64,000 bases of DNA from Streptomyces sp. CB02959 (GTDB lineage Bacteria; Actinomycetota; Actinomycetes; Streptomycetales; Streptomycetaceae), in assembly GCF_002803155.1 (NCBI RefSeq), contig NZ_NNBP01000008.1:62001-126000 (forward strand), written 5' to 3'. The notes beneath the pieces are model-generated. The model did not search any database and was not told the DNA's origin. It saw only the letters and a list, made by a program, of their open reading frames with translations. Positions 1 to 7,033 of the stretch are shown piece by piece; within the stretch, counting starts at the first letter, position 1; each line of letters begins with the position of its first letter. Position numbers and translations under genes: made by a program.

Positions 1-624
1 GTGCGGCGCGGCTGCACGGCGGTCCTGGACGTTAACCCGATGGCACTGGGCCGGCTGCGGATCACCTACACCGGCGGTCTCTCCCCGCTCGGCTCGGACC
101 GCGGCGAGGCCGGCCCGACCCTGGTCGTCGCGGCCTCCGAGGCCGGCCGCCGGCCCGACACCACCGCCGCGGTCACCGTCCCCTGGACGCGCAACGAGCG
201 CGGCGCCCTCGCCGGCCTGAAGACCACCTCGTACGGCGAGAACGTCGTCGCCCTCGCCCGCGCCCGTGAACGGGGCGCCTCCGAGGCGCTGTTCGCCAAC
301 ACCGTCGGCGCGCTCTGCGAGGGCACCGGCTCCAACGTCTTCGTCGTCCTCGACGGCGAACTTCACACCCCGCCGCTGGCCTCCGGCTGCCTGGCCGGCA
401 TCACCCGCGCGCTGACCGTGGCCTGGGCCGGCGCCAAGGAGACGGATCTGCCGCTGGACGTCCTGGAGAGCGCCGAGGAGATCTTCCTGACCTCCACGCT
501 GCGCGACGTCCAGGCCGTGACCCGGATCGACGACCGCCAACTCGCCGCCGGGCCGGGCCCGGTGACCGCCGAGGCGATGCGGATCTTCGACCGGGAGGCG
601 GCAGCGGACTTCGACCCGCGCTGA
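1..624 (+). CDS. Class IV aminotransferase, aminodeoxychorismate lyase-like (5' end cut by window)
   Basis: PLP-dependent enzyme of fold type IV (the PabC, IlvE and D-amino acid transaminase family). The PabC-type assignment, for release of 4-aminobenzoate in folate synthesis, is inferred. The frame is open from the first base, so the true start lies upstream: about 207 residues are seen against roughly 270 for the family. The lysine in LAGLKTTSYGENV (near residue 74) fits the PLP Schiff-base lysine. Family features further on are EGTGSNVF, LASGCLAGITR and EEIFLTSTLRDVQAV, the last being a phosphate-contacting region. Family is secure. The exact substrate is not, because the N-terminal residues that separate PabC from branched-chain or D-amino acid aminotransferases are largely missing. 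Confidence 0.85.
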   Translation: MRRGCTAVLDVNPMALGRLRITYTGGLSPLGSDRGEAGPTLVVAASEAGRRPDTTAAVTVPWTRNERGALAGLKTTSYGENVVALARARERGASEALFANTVGALCEGTGSNVFVVLDGELHTPPLASGCLAGITRALTVAWAGAKETDLPLDVLESAEEIFLTSTLRDVQAVTRIDDRQLAAGPGPVTAEAMRIFDREAAADFDPR

Positions 625-663
625 GGGTGACGGGCCCGCGCGCAGGCGAGTAGAAAAGTCCTC

Positions 664-1494
664 GTGACCACTACGCTGCGCCCCGCGGGCCCCGAAGTAC
701 GACACGACGACGGCCGCCGGTCCCGCCCCTACGACATCTGCGTCAACAGCCGCCGGGTCGGCGGGATCCAGCTGGCCACGGACGCCCGGTTCGGGCCCAC
801 CGCCGGCCGGATCGAGGCCCTGGGCGTCGACGCCCCCGACCGGCACCGCGGCCGGGCCACGGTCGCCGCGCTGGCCGCCGAGGAAGTGCTGCGCGGCTGG
901 GGCTGCCGGCAGATCGAACTGACCGTGCCCGCGGACGCCGAGGCCGCGGTGCGACTCTCGGCGGCCCTGGGCTACACCGAACGCAGCCGCATCATGGCGC
1001 GGGCCCTGACCCGCCCCGGCGGGCTCCCCGACGGCAGCGGCGACCGCCCGATGAGCGAGGCCGAGTACCCGGTCTGGCTGGCCGCAGCGGTCACCGAGCG
1101 CATCCGGGCGGATACCGCGCAGGGGATGGCCCGGGAGCGCGCCGAACGGACCGAGCCCGCCGAGCACGACGCGCTGCTCCCCGAGGGCGCGGCCACACCC
1201 GGCCAGGTACTGAGGGTCCTCGCCCACGAGGGCGTCGACGTCGGCACCCTCTGGCTCGCCCTGCGGCTCCCCGGGCAGCCCGGCGGCTACGTGATGGACA
1301 TGCGGGTGGCGCCCGAGCACCGCGGCGAGGGCCACGGACGCAGCCTGATGCTCGTCGCCGAGCGGGAGGCCCTGGCCGCGGGCCGTGCCTCGCTGGCGCT
1401 CAACGTCCACCCGGACAACGCGCCGGCGCTCGGCCTGTACCGCTCGCTCGGCTACCGCACGACCGCGTACCGCATGTGGAAGCCGATCCTCTGA
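664..1494 (+). CDS. Tandem GNAT-family N-acetyltransferase
   Basis: Predicted cytoplasmic acetyl-CoA-dependent acetyltransferase of 276 residues with two GNAT-like halves. The first half has VDAPDRHRGRATVAALAAEE followed by AAVRLSAALGYTERS. The second has the better acetyl-CoA loop, MRVAPEHRGEGHGRSLM (an R-x-x-G-x-G/A type motif), then NAPALGLYRSLGYR and a basic C-terminus. The N-terminal loop is less canonical, so the C-terminal domain is probably the active one. The substrate cannot be read from sequence. It begins with GTG about 40 bases after the upstream aminotransferase gene and may be cotranscribed with it. No strong Shine-Dalgarno is seen. Confidence 0.85.
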   Translation: MTTTLRPAGPEVRHDDGRRSRPYDICVNSRRVGGIQLATDARFGPTAGRIEALGVDAPDRHRGRATVAALAAEEVLRGWGCRQIELTVPADAEAAVRLSAALGYTERSRIMARALTRPGGLPDGSGDRPMSEAEYPVWLAAAVTERIRADTAQGMARERAERTEPAEHDALLPEGAATPGQVLRVLAHEGVDVGTLWLALRLPGQPGGYVMDMRVAPEHRGEGHGRSLMLVAEREALAAGRASLALNVHPDNAPALGLYRSLGYRTTAYRMWKPIL

Positions 1495-1546
1495 CCGGCC
1501 CGCGGCGCCCGTGCCGGACCGGCGGGAGCCGCGGTGACCCGGTGCG

Positions 1547-2098
1547 TCAGCCCGCCGCGGCGTCCTGCTCGGCCAGCAGCCGTTCGGCGATCTCCTCGAT
1601 CCGGGCCCGCAGCCCCTCCTGGCTCTTGCCGCCGTCCAGCCGTACGCCGCCGATCTCGTACGTCGGGGTGCCGGTCACGCCGATCGCCTTGCCCTCGGCC
1701 TCGTCGGCGTCGACGGCCAGCAGGTGCCGCCCGTCGACCAGCGCGGTGTCGATCTCCTCGGCGTCCAGCCCCAGTTCGCCGGCGATGTCCAGCAGCACCT
1801 TCTCGCCGCGCTTGCCGAGGTCGTCGGTCCGCGCCAGCACCGCCTCGATGTACGGCCAGCCCCGGCCCTGCTCGACGGCTTCCTCGACGGCCTGGGCGGC
1901 CGCGTAGGCGTGCTTGTGCTTCGCCAGCGGGAAGTGGCGCAGCCGGATCTCCAGCCGGTCACCGAAGCGCTCGCGCAGCGCCCGTACGTCCGCCAGGGCG
2001 GTGGCACAGTCCGGGCACTGCAGATCGCACCACATGTCGAGGACGGGGCGGGTGGGGCTGACGGGACTGGTGGGGCCGGAGGCGGCGGCGTCGTTCAT
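1547..2098 (-). CDS. DsbA-family thiol-disulfide oxidoreductase (FrnE-like)
   Basis: 183-residue thioredoxin-fold protein. The active site is C28-P-D-C31 in the context VLDMWCDLQCPDC, with an extra cysteine at 24. The C-terminal GVTGTPTYEIGGVRLDG carries the cis-proline loop (T-P-T) of DsbA proteins. The helical insert with the CxxC near the N-terminus resembles the FrnE/2-hydroxychromene isomerase branch. No signal peptide or membrane segment is visible, so a cytoplasmic role is likely. An open frame continues 31 codons upstream, but the ATG at MNDAAASG places the CxxC at the usual distance. Convergent with the GNAT gene. Confidence 0.85.
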   Translation of the reverse strand: MNDAAASGPTSPVSPTRPVLDMWCDLQCPDCATALADVRALRERFGDRLEIRLRHFPLAKHKHAYAAAQAVEEAVEQGRGWPYIEAVLARTDDLGKRGEKVLLDIAGELGLDAEEIDTALVDGRHLLAVDADEAEGKAIGVTGTPTYEIGGVRLDGGKSQEGLRARIEEIAERLLAEQDAAAG

Positions 2099-2271
2099 GC
2101 GGCCAGTCTTCCAGCCCACCGCCCTAGGGAGGAACCCGGACCTGCGGAGGAGGGCGACCCGGAGATCTCCCTGAGGTCCTGGTCGGGACATGGCCTGTGC
2201 GGGGTCGGAGAGGGCAGGATGGAAGAGCGCGCGGAACGCCCGCTCGCCCCTTCGACCGGCAGGAGGACCGG

Positions 2272-2724
2272 ATGCTGACCTCGACAGTCTGTGCCGCGGT
2301 GTCGGCAGCGGGCTTGGGCATCGCCGCGCTGACCGCCTACCGCAAGCGTTTCCTGGCCGCGACCCGGATCGCCGCCTTCGCCCTGATCCCGATCGGCCTG
2401 GTCATGACGGGTGTCGTCGACTGGGTCACCAGCATCGTCTTCAAGCCCACGGTCTGGGCCGGGTTCGGGGTGCTCGCGGTCTCCGCGGGGCTGTTCGCGA
2501 TCAGCAGGTTGGTGGAGCGGCGCCGCGGGATATCCGGCCGCAAGGAGCGCCGGGCCGCGGCGGGTTCCGGAGCGCCGGTGGTGGCGCCGGCCGCCTCCGC
2601 GCCCTCCCTCGGCCCCGGCCGGAAGGCACCGAAGACCACTGCGGCCCCGGCCCCGGCCGCGGACAGCGCCCCCAAGGATGACTTCTCGGACATCGAAGCG
2701 ATCCTGAAAAAGCACGGGATCTGA
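2272..2724 (+). CDS. Small integral membrane protein with Ala/Pro-rich tail, unknown function
   Basis: 150 residues with three hydrophobic stretches: about 1-20, 26-50 (IAAFALIPIGLVMTGVV) and 58-78 (VWAGFGVLAVSAGLFAI). A basic loop (ERRRGISGRKERR) follows, then an Ala/Pro linker and a short acidic C-terminus ending DIEAILKKHGI. The basic loop suggests the tail is cytoplasmic. The short conserved-looking C-terminal helix after a flexible linker could be a docking motif, which is inference. The start is the ATG after a clear AGGAGG. Divergent from the DsbA-like gene. I recognise it only as a conserved Streptomyces membrane protein. Confidence 0.8.
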   Translation: MLTSTVCAAVSAAGLGIAALTAYRKRFLAATRIAAFALIPIGLVMTGVVDWVTSIVFKPTVWAGFGVLAVSAGLFAISRLVERRRGISGRKERRAAAGSGAPVVAPAASAPSLGPGRKAPKTTAAPAPAADSAPKDDFSDIEAILKKHGI

Positions 2725-2792
2725 TGAACTCCCGCTGCTGAGGGGCCTATTGCGGTCTCCGGGACGATCGTCTGCGCGATGATGCGCGCGAG

Positions 2793-2948
2793 ATGAACGA
2801 TGAGTGCGCCCTCGCCCAAGACGACGCCCCGTACGCCGAACCGCGCGGCTGCCTGTTCGCGCTGTCCCAGCCGCCGTTGATGCTCTTCCTAGCCTTCATT
2901 GGCCTACTGCTCCTACTAGGTGCGGTACACGACCTCTACATCCTGTGA
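2793..2948 (+). CDS. 51-residue single-pass membrane protein, unknown
   Basis: ATG to TGA frame encoding MNDECALAQDDAPYAEPRGC, then LFALSQPPLMLFLAFI, GLLLLLGAVHD and LYIL. An acidic N-terminal half with two cysteines precedes one hydrophobic helix at about residues 27-45. The protein pattern (charged head, PRGC, PPLMLFL helix, HDLYIL end) looks like a real conserved small protein, and I recall similar small membrane proteins in streptomycetes. The helix region uses four CTA leucine codons and one ATT, rare in this GC-rich genome. The ribosome-binding site is weak (GCGAG). It lies 68 bases after the preceding membrane-protein gene. Function unknown. Confidence 0.65.
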   Translation: MNDECALAQDDAPYAEPRGCLFALSQPPLMLFLAFIGLLLLLGAVHDLYIL

Positions 2949-2996
2949 CGCCCCGACGACCACCGTACGGCGGACGGGCCTCGGCACCGCGGCTGC

Positions 2997-3563
2997 TCAG
3001 CCCGCGGCCTCCCGCCGCCGTGCGCGGTAGGCCGCGACGTGCAGCCGGTTTCCGCAGGTCCGGCTGTCGCAGTAGCGCCGTGAGCGGTTGCGGGAGAGGT
3101 CCACGAAGGCGTGCCGGCAATCCGGCGCCTCGCAGCGCCGCAGCCGCTCGCGCTCCCCGCCGACGAGGATGAAGGCCAGCGCCATCCCGCCGTCCGCGGC
3201 CAGGTGGTCGGCGACCGTGGCACCCGGCGCGAAGTAGTGGACGTGCCAGTCGTAGCCGTCGTGATCGGTCAGCTGCGGGGTGGTGCCCGCGGAGGCGACC
3301 AGCGCGTTCAACCGTGCGGCCGCGGTGTGGTCGTCGTCGGCTGCGAAGATCTCCGCGAACCGCGCCCGCACGGCTCGTACGGCGGCCAGGTCGTCCGGCA
3401 CGAGCGACCCCACGTCGCTGACGTCGTTGCGCCGGACGAACTCGGTAAGGGCCGCGAGGTCGGTCAGGCTGTCCGGGGCGCCGGGGGAGTCGCCCTCGGG
3501 GGCGGTGTTCAGCAGGTCGACGACCGCGTCCAGCGCGCACCGGGTGTCATGGGTGATCAGCAC
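2997..3563 (-). CDS. ABATE/CGNR zinc-finger family transcriptional regulator
   Basis: 188 residues. The N-terminal part is the ABATE-type domain found with CGNR fingers: a predicted helical region near LDAVVDLLNT followed by DSLTDLAALTEFVR. The C-terminal zinc finger is RRCEAPDCRHAFVDLS, then RRYCDSRTCGNRLHVAAYR. Four cysteines in two pairs are spaced as in CGNR, and the signature CGNR is intact. CGNR proteins are thought to bind DNA and are often stress or antibiotic-linked regulators. The target here is unknown. GTG start after GGGAGCGG. It stands alone between an unknown membrane-protein gene and ssgB. Confidence 0.88.
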   Translation of the reverse strand: MLITHDTRCALDAVVDLLNTAPEGDSPGAPDSLTDLAALTEFVRRNDVSDVGSLVPDDLAAVRAVRARFAEIFAADDDHTAAARLNALVASAGTTPQLTDHDGYDWHVHYFAPGATVADHLAADGGMALAFILVGGERERLRRCEAPDCRHAFVDLSRNRSRRYCDSRTCGNRLHVAAYRARRREAAG

Positions 3564-3788
3564 GGTTCCGCTCCCTGGCCGGGTGGGGTCGGCCGGTGCC
3601 GCCCCGGTGTCGTTGGCGAATGGTCGCCGACTCTAGCGCCTGGGACAAGCTTCGGCGCCGTCCCCGCGGTGGGTCCGCGGTGACGGCGCCGATGGGTGCC
3701 GTGTGAACTTTTCGGTCCTGCGCCGTCGCCCCGAGTCGGACGGTCGCAAGTGTGAGCGGGTGGATGCGGTGGGTGTGCGTGCTGCGTC
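3564..3788. other. Noncoding gap between the CGNR gene and ssgB
   Basis: I see no credible gene here. It would hold the promoter of the CGNR gene and the end of the ssgB transcript (both leftward). Small inverted repeats such as CCGCGGTGGGTCCGCGG occur, but none is followed by a U-run in the ssgB direction. Confidence 0.5.
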
Positions 3789-4202
3789 TCAGCTCTCCGC
3801 CAGGATGTGGGAGAGCTCGGTGTCGAGATCGAAATGCCGATGCTCCGTACCGGGCGGTACGGCGGCATCCGTCCGCTTCAGGAAGGATTCCAGCGCCCGC
3901 GCCGGGGCTTCCAGCAGGGCTTCTCCTTCCGGGGAGCTCAGGGCGATGCAGACGACGCCCTGCCCGTGGCTCCGGGACGGCCAGACTCGGACGTCTCCGG
4001 TGCCCGTGGGCCGGTGCAGGCCCTCGGCGAGGAGGTCGCGGGCGAAAACCCACTCAACCGTTTCCTCGGCTCCGGTGTGGAAGGTGGCGTGCACGGCATA
4101 CGGATCGGCCGTGTCATACCGCAGGCCCGCGGGTACAGGCAGTGAGGACTCGCTCGACACAACGAGGCGCAGGTGCAGCTCGCAGCTGACCGTGGTGTTC
4201 AT
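3789..4202 (-). CDS. ssgB: SsgB, sporulation-specific cell division protein
   Basis: 137 residues and, as far as I can recall, essentially identical to S. coelicolor SsgB: it starts MNTTVSCELHLRLVVSSESS and ends FDLDTELSHILAES. SsgB is the archetype of the SsgA-like proteins. It marks future septum sites in aerial hyphae and recruits FtsZ to begin sporulation division. Core family features include RYDTADPYAVHATF, VEWVFARDLLAEG and VRVWPSRS. An in-frame extension of 22 codons upstream exists, but the MNTTV start is the known one. Monocistronic, with about 370 noncoding bases upstream, as expected for a developmentally controlled gene. ssgB is a reported BldD target, and bldD lies in the same window. 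Confidence 0.97.
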   Translation of the reverse strand: MNTTVSCELHLRLVVSSESSLPVPAGLRYDTADPYAVHATFHTGAEETVEWVFARDLLAEGLHRPTGTGDVRVWPSRSHGQGVVCIALSSPEGEALLEAPARALESFLKRTDAAVPPGTEHRHFDLDTELSHILAES

Positions 4203-4576
4203 AAGCGCCAGGGCCTTTCGCTCAGTGTGCGCTCGGGGATTCGCACGTCGGCGAAATCGACATGCCACCTACGGTGCCGTTGTAAACCCCTCTGACGGTT
4301 TTGGGTGGCTTCAGGTACCTCTTACGGCGGATTGCGTGATCGTCTCCGGCCGTAATTTCGCCAGGGCTGCCCATCCGTTGCGTAGGCGACACGAATACGC
4401 AGAGTAACGGAACGGGGAGTGCTTTGCGATGATCTCCGTCGGTTCGGCGTGCCGGGTGCCCCGGCCGGCGGGTTGATCGGGTGCGGGGTCGCTCCGTCCG
4501 GGTCCCGAGGAGGTCGGCAGCGCCGCCGCCGTGGTCGGGAGCGCCTCCGACGTGCGGTAATGTTGGCGGTGCGCCC
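4203..4576. other. Intergenic region: ssgB upstream control region and tRNA promoter
   Basis: No gene seen. The first 180 bases are notably richer in A/T than the flanks and must carry the leftward ssgB promoter(s). A GTTTAC element lies on the minus strand at 4282-4287, compatible with the -35 of a stress sigma factor such as SigH, but I could not find a convincing GGGTAT partner at the right spacing. Near the right end TAATGT at 4558-4563 is a plausible -10 for the first tRNA-Val. Confidence 0.5.
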
Positions 4577-4648
4577 GGGCGATTAGCTCAGTGGGAGAGC
4601 GCTTCGTTCACACCGAAGAGGTCACTGGTTCGAACCCAGTATCGCCCA
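4577..4648 (+). tRNA. tRNA-Val (CAC), copy 1
   Basis: 72-base cloverleaf. The acceptor GGGCGAT pairs with ATCGCCC, followed by discriminator A. The D-arm is GCTC-AGTGGGAGA-GCGC. The anticodon stem CTTCG/CGAAG encloses a loop with anticodon CAC (valine, GUG codons). The T-arm is ACTGG-TTCGAAC-CCAGT. CCA is not encoded. Followed at once by a strong terminator. Sequence identical to the copy 712 bases downstream. Confidence 0.97.
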
Positions 4649-4658
4649 CCCCGGACGA

Positions 4659-4700
4659 CGGCCCGGAGACTCAAGTCTCCGGGCCGTTGCTGTTGTTGGG
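4659..4700 (+). terminator. Intrinsic terminator after tRNA-Val copy 1
   Basis: Perfect 12-bp stem (CGGCCCGGAGAC with GTCTCCGGGCCG) around a TCAA loop, followed by a U-rich run (TTGCTGTTGTTG). It starts 10 bases after the tRNA discriminator base. Confidence 0.85.
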
Positions 4701-4733
4701 GGTTTCCGGGGCCGTGGGGCGCACACTGGGATC

Positions 4734-5204
4734 ATGCCGGACTCGTCAGGCCCGCCGTGCCGACTGCACCGCTACCGCTTCCGCAGCGTGTGGCTGCTGA
4801 ACGCCCCGCCCACCGTCGTCTATGCGGTGCTGGAGCGGGCTGAGTCGTATCCCCGCTGGTGGCCGCAGGTGCGCGAGGTCGTCCCGCTCGGCGAACGCGG
4901 CGGCACCGCGCGGTTCCGGTCCTTCCTGCCGTACGAGCTGACCGTGGTGGCGACCGAGACGCTGCGGGACCCGGGGGCCGGGGTGCTGGAAATAGCGATG
5001 CGCGGGGACCTGGTCGGCTGGGCGCGCTGGACGGTCGTGCCCGGAGTGGGCGGCACCCGGGCCGTCTTCGAGCAGGAAGTGGAGGTCCGCAAGTCGATGC
5101 TGCGGCGCTGGGCGCTGCTGGGGCGGCCGCTGTTCCGGGTCAATCACGCGCTGATGATGCGGGCCGGGCGGCGCGGCCTGGCGGCCTGGCTGGCCCGCGG
5201 GTGA
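4734..5204 (+). CDS. SRPBCC (START/polyketide cyclase-like) family protein
   Basis: 156 residues with the helix-grip pattern. The first strand and helix are FRSVWLLNAPPTVVYAVLERAESYPRWWPQ (W-P pair typical of the family). The middle strands are FRSFLPYELTVVATET and VLEIAMRGDLVGWARWTVV. The long C-terminal helix follows RRWALLGRPLFRVNHALMMRAGRRGLAAWL. These proteins hold a hydrophobic cavity for lipids, polyketides or similar small ligands, and the ligand here is unknown. It sits between the two tRNA-Val genes with its own ATG start after the first tRNA terminator. No membrane segment. Confidence 0.8.
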   Translation: MPDSSGPPCRLHRYRFRSVWLLNAPPTVVYAVLERAESYPRWWPQVREVVPLGERGGTARFRSFLPYELTVVATETLRDPGAGVLEIAMRGDLVGWARWTVVPGVGGTRAVFEQEVEVRKSMLRRWALLGRPLFRVNHALMMRAGRRGLAAWLARG

Positions 5205-5223
5205 GGGGTGCCGGAGGAGGAAT

Positions 5224-5253
5224 TTGATGGAAGGGCCTGGCGGCCTGTATCGT
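5224..5253 (+). promoter_or_regulatory. Probable housekeeping promoter of tRNA-Val copy 2
   Basis: TTGATG and TATCGT separated by 18 bases, matching the vegetative (HrdB-type) pattern. The expected transcription start lies about 30 bases before the mature tRNA. Confidence 0.55.
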
Positions 5254-5288
5254 TCAGGTCGTTCGCGAGGGAAACCTCGCCGGAACCC

Positions 5289-5360
5289 GGGCGATTAGCT
5301 CAGTGGGAGAGCGCTTCGTTCACACCGAAGAGGTCACTGGTTCGAACCCAGTATCGCCCA
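5289..5360 (+). tRNA. tRNA-Val (CAC), copy 2
   Basis: Same 72-base cloverleaf as the upstream copy, base for base: acceptor GGGCGAT/ATCGCCC, anticodon CAC, T-loop TTCGAAC, discriminator A, CCA not encoded. It has its own promoter and terminator, so the two genes are independent units rather than one tRNA operon. Confidence 0.97.
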
Positions 5361-5370
5361 CCGGGATCAT

Positions 5371-5405
5371 GAACCGGGCCGCCAAGAGGCGGTCCGGTTC
5401 TTTTT
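5371..5405 (+). terminator. Intrinsic terminator after tRNA-Val copy 2
   Basis: 13-bp stem (GAACCGGGCCGCC with GGCGGTCCGGTTC, one G-T wobble), AAGA loop and a TTTTTATT tail. A textbook terminator. Confidence 0.92.
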
Positions 5406-5497
5406 ATTGGCCGGGTGCGACCGCGGTCCGCGGAACGGTAATTCCGTTTCGGTGCCGGTGGTCTTCCGGGGAATTCCCGCGGAATTCTGACCGGGAA

Positions 5498-6223
5498 TCA
5501 GGCCGCGGCGGGGAGTTCCGGCCGCAACGGCCAATGCGGGTCGACCGCCTCCGGGGAACCGCTGCGGGCGAACCACGCCTGGAGGCCGCGCGCCTGCGCC
5601 GCGTACCAGACCGCCTGCCGGGTGTGGAGTTCGGCCGGCTGCAGCCCTTCGAGTCGGTCGGCGAAGCGGCGGCCCACCTCCCGGACCACCCGGAGTGCGG
5701 CCAGGGCGTCCGCGGCCGCTTCGTGGGCGTCGGTCAGCTCGACCTCGTAGTGCACGCAGAGGTCGGTGAGGGTGCGGCGGCCCTTGCGGTAGCGGTCCAG
5801 GTGCTTGTCCAGGACGCGCGGGTCGAGGATGTGCAGCGGATGCGCCCCCAGGTAGGCGTCGAGCGAGCTGGCGCGGTGGCGCTTCAACTCCCGCTCCAGG
5901 AGCGTGAGGTCGAACGGGGCGTTCATCACCGCCAGGGGGCGGCCGGCCACCGCCTGGGCCGCCAGTGCGCGGGCCACCTCCTCCAGCACCGGTGCCGGCC
6001 AGCGGCCGTGCAGTGCGAGGTGATCGGCCGTCAGTCCGTGCACCGCCGTCGCGGCCTCCGGTATCTCCACGCCCGGGTTGATCAGCCAGCGGGTGACGCG
6101 CGGGGCGGCGCGCGGGGTTTCCTGGACCACCAGGGCGGCGGAGACGATGCGATCGCGCTCGACGTCGATGCCCGTCGTCTCGGTGTCGAAGGCGGCAAGT
6201 GGACCGTCATACCAGCGCGGCAT
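5498..6223 (-). CDS. DnaQ-like (DEDD) 3'-5' exonuclease
   Basis: 241 residues with the RNase T/DnaQ fold. Exo I motif is AAFDTETTGIDVERDRIV (catalytic D and E), exo II is AVMNAPFDLTLLERE, and exo III is DAHEAAADALAALRVV, which gives the H-x4-D of the DEDDh subclass. Probably a metal-dependent exonuclease acting in proofreading, repair or turnover. No polymerase or GIY-YIG domain is attached. The C-terminus WFARSGSPEAVDPHWPLRPE is a conserved tail of the Streptomyces family. Two adjacent ATG codons are possible. I chose the second (MPRWYDGP), 7 bases after GAGGAG. A long open frame upstream of this is not coding. Confidence 0.9.
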   Translation of the reverse strand: MPRWYDGPLAAFDTETTGIDVERDRIVSAALVVQETPRAAPRVTRWLINPGVEIPEAATAVHGLTADHLALHGRWPAPVLEEVARALAAQAVAGRPLAVMNAPFDLTLLERELKRHRASSLDAYLGAHPLHILDPRVLDKHLDRYRKGRRTLTDLCVHYEVELTDAHEAAADALAALRVVREVGRRFADRLEGLQPAELHTRQAVWYAAQARGLQAWFARSGSPEAVDPHWPLRPELPAAA

Positions 6224-6445
6224 CATCCAACTCCTCGCGGTCGTACGGGGGATGACGGTGCACGTCACCCGTGCTGGTGATACCCGAGTCGCGGTCGGCT
6301 CGAACCGCCCTTGTTTGCGGCCCGCTTGACGCGGAGACAACCACAGGGACGGGCCGGCGCACCGGCGGTCCGGCGGCTCCCGTGCGCCGGCCCCCGCCCC
6401 GCCACCCGGACGCATCGATTCGGCACGGCCCGGAAGGCACCCGCG

Positions 6446-7033
6446 ATGACCCTCGCGCAGCCCGAACCGGGCGGGCTGTCCCCCGCAAGCGGGCGGTACC
6501 CCCGGCCCTCCCTCACACCGCAGCGCGGTGGCCTCGCCACCACGGCCTGCATGGAAACCCTCCAGGTGGGCTACCTGCACGCGGTCGCCGCCGCTGCCGG
6601 GTGCTCGCTGGCGCAGCCCTTTCCGGACAACGGCATCGACTGGCACGTCAGCCATGCCGCGCCCGGTCACACCGTCGACGACGAGGTGACCATCAAGGTG
6701 CAGCTCAAGTGCACCTATCAGACGGCCCCGCGCCCACCGGGGCCCACCTTCGCCTTCACGCTCGACAACGACCACCTGGTGAAGCTGGCCCGCACACCGG
6801 TGGCGGTGCACAAGATCCTCGTCGTGATGCTCGTCCCGCGGGAGCCGGACGACTGGCTGCGGGCCGGACACGACCACCTCGAACTGCGGCACTGCTGCTA
6901 CTGGACCAACCTCGCCGGCCATCCGGTGACCGGCCGGCGCAGGACCACTGTGCGGATCCCGACCACGCGGATCTTCGACGACCGCGCGCTCCGCGAGATC
7001 ATGACGCGGGTCGGGGCGGGAGGGAGACCCTGA
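6446..7033 (+). CDS. DUF4365 protein, PD-(D/E)XK nuclease-like
   Basis: 195 residues. After a Pro-rich leader of about 30 residues comes a compact DUF4365-type domain: METLQVGYLHAVAAAAGC, then NGIDWHVS, then TIKVQLKCTYQ, and later ILVVMLVPREPDDWL and CCYWTNLAG. Read as a nuclease fold, the E in METLQ, the D in GID and the Q-x-K in VQLKCT line up with the E...D...(E/Q)xK residues of the PD-(D/E)XK superfamily. Nuclease activity is therefore plausible but unproven. Its stop overlaps the next start (TGATG), so the two are translationally coupled and probably act together. Start chosen at MTLAQPEPG. Other upstream frames are not convincing. Confidence 0.75.
   Translation: MTLAQPEPGGLSPASGRYPRPSLTPQRGGLATTACMETLQVGYLHAVAAAAGCSLAQPFPDNGIDWHVSHAAPGHTVDDEVTIKVQLKCTYQTAPRPPGPTFAFTLDNDHLVKLARTPVAVHKILVVMLVPREPDDWLRAGHDHLELRHCCYWTNLAGHPVTGRRRTTVRIPTTRIFDDRALREIMTRVGAGGRP

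Noticed and set aside
4203..4330. SigH-type promoter for ssgB
   Set aside because: A GTTT element is visible on the minus strand but no GGGTAT-like -10 at 14-16 bases. Kept only as a remark.
4577..5360. Integrated mobile element bounded by the two tRNA-Val genes
   Set aside because: The interval is only about 640 bases, carries one ordinary-looking gene and no integrase, and the repeats cover the entire tRNAs with separate promoters and terminators.
6224..6922. N-terminal extension of the exonuclease frame on the minus strand
   Set aside because: The extra 230 residues have no motif, overlap the DUF4365 gene, and the real start has a good ribosome-binding site directly before MPRWYDGP.
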